Below, piece by piece: positions 60,173 to 64,000 of a DNA stretch of 64,000 nt. The DNA is taken from NCBI GenBank assembly GCA_029255685.2, contig CM055317.2, positions 15,455,501 through 15,519,500 of the forward strand. The letters are read 5' to 3'. Each line of letters starts with the position of its first letter. The first letter of the stretch is position 1. The notes beneath the pieces were generated by a model that worked only from the letters and a program-made list of their open reading frames with translations, was not told where the DNA came from and did not search any database. The position numbers and the translations under genes were made by a program. The stretch comes from Silene conica (Eukaryota > Streptophyta > Magnoliopsida > Caryophyllales > Caryophyllaceae).

Positions 60173-61196
60173 TAGACCTGTTAAAATCTGACCCGACCTG
60201 AAAATCGACCCGTAAATAACCCGTAAATGACCCGATTTTTTCAACCCGAACCCGTTTTGACCCGTAATAAGCGGGTCAAAACCCGACCCGCAGCGGGTTG
60301 ACCGTTTGGTCAAGACAATATATCATTTTTAAAATATACAATGTCATATAAGTAGTGATGACTTATAAATTTTTGAGGAGAAATATGTAAATATATGCGG
60401 TATGTCACGTCATCACCTCAAACAACATGTCACGTCATCACCTCAAACAACGTGTCACATCATCACCTCAAAGTGTATGTCACACCGTCACTTTCACCGT
60501 AGTACGTCGAATTGCATTCCACGTCAGCAGCGCCAATTCATCATCTCGAACCACATGCCACGTCATCACATCGAAGTGTGTGTTACGTCGTCACTTTTAG
60601 TGTAGTACGTCAAGTTACATTCCACGTTAGCACCATCACCTCATTATTTCGACGGACCAAATGTCACATCATTACATCGAAATGTGTGCCACACTATCAC
60701 TTACACCTCATTCCACATATTTGCCTAGGACAACATGTCATATCATCACCTCAAAATATGTGTCATACCGTCACTTTCACCATATTACGTCGAACTGAAC
60801 CGCACTTCACGTCTACACTTCCACCTCAGATCACATGTCACGTCATCATTGTTATCTTATTTGAGTCTCATTATCGTGCTTAGCGAGTTAGTAAGGATGA
60901 TGATGTGGATAACAATGGTGATGTTGGTGGTGGGCAAAAATGGTGACAATTAAGTTAATTAAGACGAGCAAGAGGATAAAAACCGTATAAAGGGTAGGAA
61001 TTACGATACAAAAGAAGTTTTAAAAAATGCGAGGAAAAGATGTTGATTGACCCGTATTTTTACCCGAACCCGACCCGGAACCCGTATAGACTTGACCCGT
61101 ATTTTACCCGATCCGAAATACACCCGACCCGTATTTTACCCGAACCCGTATCTACCCGACCCGCAACCCGCCCGTTCGACCTGTTTGACAGGTCTA
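60173..61196. mobile_element. hAT-like non-autonomous element with minisatellite
   Basis: Ends TAGACCTGTTAAA and TTTGACAGGTCTA, with perfect 8-bp target duplication CTTATAAG (60165-60172; 61197-61204). Subterminal GACCCGTA / ACCCGACCCG motifs occur on both sides; the middle (60400-60850) is an irregular minisatellite. No transposase, so mobile only in trans. Confidence 0.88.
60400..60850. repeat. Minisatellite inside the hAT element
   Basis: Units of about 25-27 bases around ATGTCACGTCATCACCTCAA, first nearly exact (60402, 60428, 60454) then diverging; open frames of up to 123 codons here are low-complexity artefacts. Confidence 0.75.
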
Positions 61197-61204
61197 CTTA
61201 TAAG

Positions 61205-62090
61205 GGTATTTGGCTTATAGAAAAAAGCGATAGAACGAAATTAATTAAGGATTATATTATAAAAAAAAAGTAGTAAGTTTTTTTAGAGGTGACCACCTTA
61301 TCGAAAGATCAGAATGATATATCACAAAACTCCATGTTAGGGACTTCAAACATAGAAAAAATATGTATCAAATAAAGATGTTACTAAATATTGTAATGGT
61401 AATACCAACAAAATACAAGGGATGAAGAAAGTGGTCTCTCGATTTGGACAAGAATTTGTGATGAAAGAAATAGGTTACTCTTGATATTGCTATGTTTGGA
61501 TTAACAATAAAAGTTAGGGGGAAAAATTAACAAGTGATGCAATATGAAAAAAATGTATGTTACTCCGTCTAAGTTACTCCCTCATACCGATATGTTTAAT
61601 TGAGATTATGTAAGAAAATGCTGTAACCCACCCTAAATCGAACCGACCACCCAATTTTTGAACAACCAACGCCAGTGACTCCCACTGCTACCGACGTCCC
61701 TATTTGCCACCTTTACTTCTCCGTTGACACCTTTACTAAATTCCCACCCGACGATCATAATCTATCATCCCAATTCCCAACCGAAGAAATAACCAAAGTT
61801 TGAAGTTTTACAAATTGGCCCTTCAAAATTTTGTTGTCTTGGACCAGCTAAAAGCAGAACAAAGCCAATAAACTGATGATGAGTATTGAGTACGACAAAC
61901 GTATCCAAATCTAGAATGACTATAAAGAGCCCATCAAACTCCACTTAGCCAAAGTAAACTAAATTAAATTGGATACTTTATCCACTATACAAGATTACTA
62001 AAATCCAAATTATTCTAAAGTGATTAGACTAATGAGTTCCAAATATCCAACAACTAATAGAGACATCTCTCCTATAGAATAATAATCTTA
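61205..62090. other. Intergenic, possible Stowaway remnant only
   Basis: TACTCCGTCTAAGTTACTCCCTC near 61561 resembles a Stowaway end but has no partner. Nothing else is supported. Confidence 0.4.
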
Positions 62091-63763
62091 TCTATATTAA
62101 TATAGAAACATTTGTTGCATACACATTAAGCCACGTTATTAATCAACAATTCATTTTTTTACGATTATTTTTCCGACATTTAACTGTCTTTTATATTTTT
62201 TACTTAAACGTTTACGTCTATTATATTTTTTTTTTTAAAATAATTGTTCTATAAATAAATATAATAACAATATTGTTAAAAAACACAAATTTAGAGGAAA
62301 AAATAACATTATCGTCTAAATTCTTTAAAAATCAATGTTTAATCACTCTAAAAATTAAATATAACCACATACTCAAATGAACTAAAAGTATAAACGGATC
62401 TAAAATATCCCGTATAAAAATAAAATTTATCTAAATCAATTTTTATGATGACAATTCGAAAAAAAGAAAAACACGTAATTAACCGATCTTATTTAATTTA
62501 GTTGTTAAAATATACTCCCTCCTATTCCATATTTTGTTCCCCTTTGGTTTTGACACAAATATTAAGGTGGGAAATAAAATATGTGTAAAAAAATGGGTGG
62601 GTTTGGTTATAGGAGAGAAGGATGAATAATTAGGAATTAAATAAGAAATTGTGGGGCCTAAAGCATTAAAAAGGAATAAAATAGGAGTAAAAAAGGTGGG
62701 TGGGGTTTGATAATAGGAGAGAGAAATTAATAAAATAAGAATAAAAGTTTCCAAAATAGGAAAGGGGAAGAAAACCTGAATAATCCGTTTTAGGAAATAG
62801 GGAAGAAAATATGGAATAGGAGAGAGTATTAAATAAAAACTGTTTTAGAATTAATTTTATGTAAAATGAAAAAATTGGATCCTACGAGATATCCGTGTAA
62901 CTCGCCTTTGTGATTGGTCAGTCAACCGTTTGACTTATGGCTCGTTGAACCCACCATCAACCAATGTCACAAAATGATTACCTGAGTTATCAGCTCAAGT
63001 GGGTAATCAAGGACCAAAACGATGTAATGTTATTCAGTTCACTTTGTGGTGTTCAAAATTGGCGTACAATTCCACATGAAAAACAAAACATTATATATCA
63101 TAACAATGAGGTTGAATAGAGTACACGAGAAAATGAATTATTACATGAATTCATAAATGAGTACTACAAATTTAATAGACTCGAAATATTGTATGGTTAG
63201 AATTAGAGAAAGTTATGCTTGTTTATTATTACACAAATAGGATTATATATCCAGATTTATACGAGCATCGTACTTCTAAAAATGAATATTCTGTTTGTTA
63301 GCATAATATCTCAAAAATACCGGACTTTCACATGAAGAAAAATAAAATAAAATAACTCAAAACAACCTTAATTAAAACACTAAAATAAATAAGCGGGGTT
63401 AGATGGTGGACTTCTTACATTGTTATCCAGCTCTACACATAACTAATAAACGAAATACAAGTAATATTAATTCGTATCACATATTCATATTGAAATTAGT
63501 TATTTTATTCCATCTTACAACATTTTCCTAATGCAACACATATAACTATAACCAATAAATAAATAACATTACATAATACTTCATATAAAAGTTAATATGT
63601 GAATTTATTTAACATTTGAATATATCAATGCTTTAAAATATAAACCCGCACAATTTGAACGAGAATAAAACAAATTTTATAGAAATAATATACATGTTTA
63701 ATTAAATTAGTTGACAATAACTTCAATAATGAACCCGTGCAAATTACACGGGAGTAAAATTAG
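62091..63763 (+). mobile_element. Helitron D, non-autonomous
   Basis: The 5' end TCTATATTAATATAG at 62091 follows host A and is a canonical Helitron start. The 3' end has hairpin CCCGTGCAAATTACACGGG (63734-63752), 7 bases and TTAG (a one-base variant of CTAG), then host T. 1673 bp, no gene, one Stowaway inside. It is the only plus-strand Helitron here. Confidence 0.75.
62515..62826. mobile_element. Stowaway MITE inside Helitron D
   Basis: Ends CTCCCTCCTATTCCATATTT and ATATGGAATAGGAGAGAG, flanked by TA; 312 bp. Confidence 0.82.
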
Positions 63764-64000
63764 TCTCATGTAATACCAAAAACTGACGAATAATTATACA
63801 GATAATTGTAATCTAACATGATATATCTTCCTTTAATGAGTAACTAATTTTTGCCCCGTGCTTATCAAAATCTGATTTTATTTGATATTTAATATCTATA
63901 CACTTTTGTTTACGATTTGATTTTCGCAAAATATTTCAAGTGATGATATTAATTTGTACACTATTTCTGGTTGTTAGATTAATATTAAGTTATTTTTATT
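63764..64000. other. Window end, nothing recognised
   Basis: A/T-rich sequence without gene or repeat signal. Confidence 0.4.

Noticed and set aside
60402-60953. Overlapping frames of 67-123 codons
   Set aside because: They read through the minisatellite of the hAT element in several frames at once.
1-64000. CRISPR arrays, operons, rRNA or tRNA genes
   Set aside because: None seen; regular repeats here are eukaryotic satellites and LTR arrays, and TGGTATCAGAGC matches are retrotransposon primer sites, not tRNA genes.

Overview
This is AT-rich nuclear DNA of a flowering plant, probably a eudicot. The grounds are Ty1/copia and Ty3-type LTR retrotransposons, TRIMs, CACTA, hAT, Stowaway and Tourist elements, Helitrons, tRNA-Met-type primer sites, and captured fragments of plant genes. 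I cannot place it to genus. Nearly everything is transposon-derived. Only two intact-looking host genes are visible: a duplicated pair of small secreted cysteine-rich peptide genes (17073-18722 and 45106-46230).

Layout. 1-4546: almost three copies of a 1454-bp tandem unit (LTR end joined to a decayed Ty1/copia RT/RNase H piece), running into that element's 3' end. 5047-12543: a minus-strand Helitron of 7.5 kb carrying captured exon 1 (twice) and exon 2 of a WD40 (WDR43/UTP5-like) gene with its promoter, exon 1 of a PPPDE/DeSI protease gene, two unidentified exon-like cassettes and a remnant start of what may be its own Rep/helicase gene. 13369-14219: a short Helitron. 14234-16800: Stowaway, Tourist (with long microsatellites) and a foldback MITE. 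17073-18722: peptide gene A with a hAT insertion in its intron. 18723-21982: no gene seen, one possible RPA-like fragment. 21983-24505: Helitron(s) with three serial 5' ends. 24506-26540: degenerate 0.5-kb repeats. 26541-43595: one 17-kb LTR retrotransposon with no recognisable coding region, matching 5-bp target duplications, and inside it two solo LTRs, one CACTA end fragment and one nearly whole CACTA element with decayed transposase. 43797-44739: MITE and hAT. 45106-46230: peptide gene B. 47240-58866: a broken Ty1/copia element whose body is split by a solo LTR, a TRIM with an extra inverted LTR, and a complete CACTA element. 58974-61196: Stowaway and a hAT element with clean 8-bp target duplication. 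62091-63763: a plus-strand Helitron with a Stowaway inside.

The most interesting points are the multi-gene chimera in the large Helitron (including a promoter with site II and telo-box elements typical of ribosome-biogenesis genes), the paired cysteine-rich peptide genes, the composite LTR/RT tandem array, and the TRIM carrying a third, inverted LTR inside a single target duplication. Boundaries given to the base rest on visible termini and target duplications. Family assignments rest on protein motifs read by eye, without a database search.
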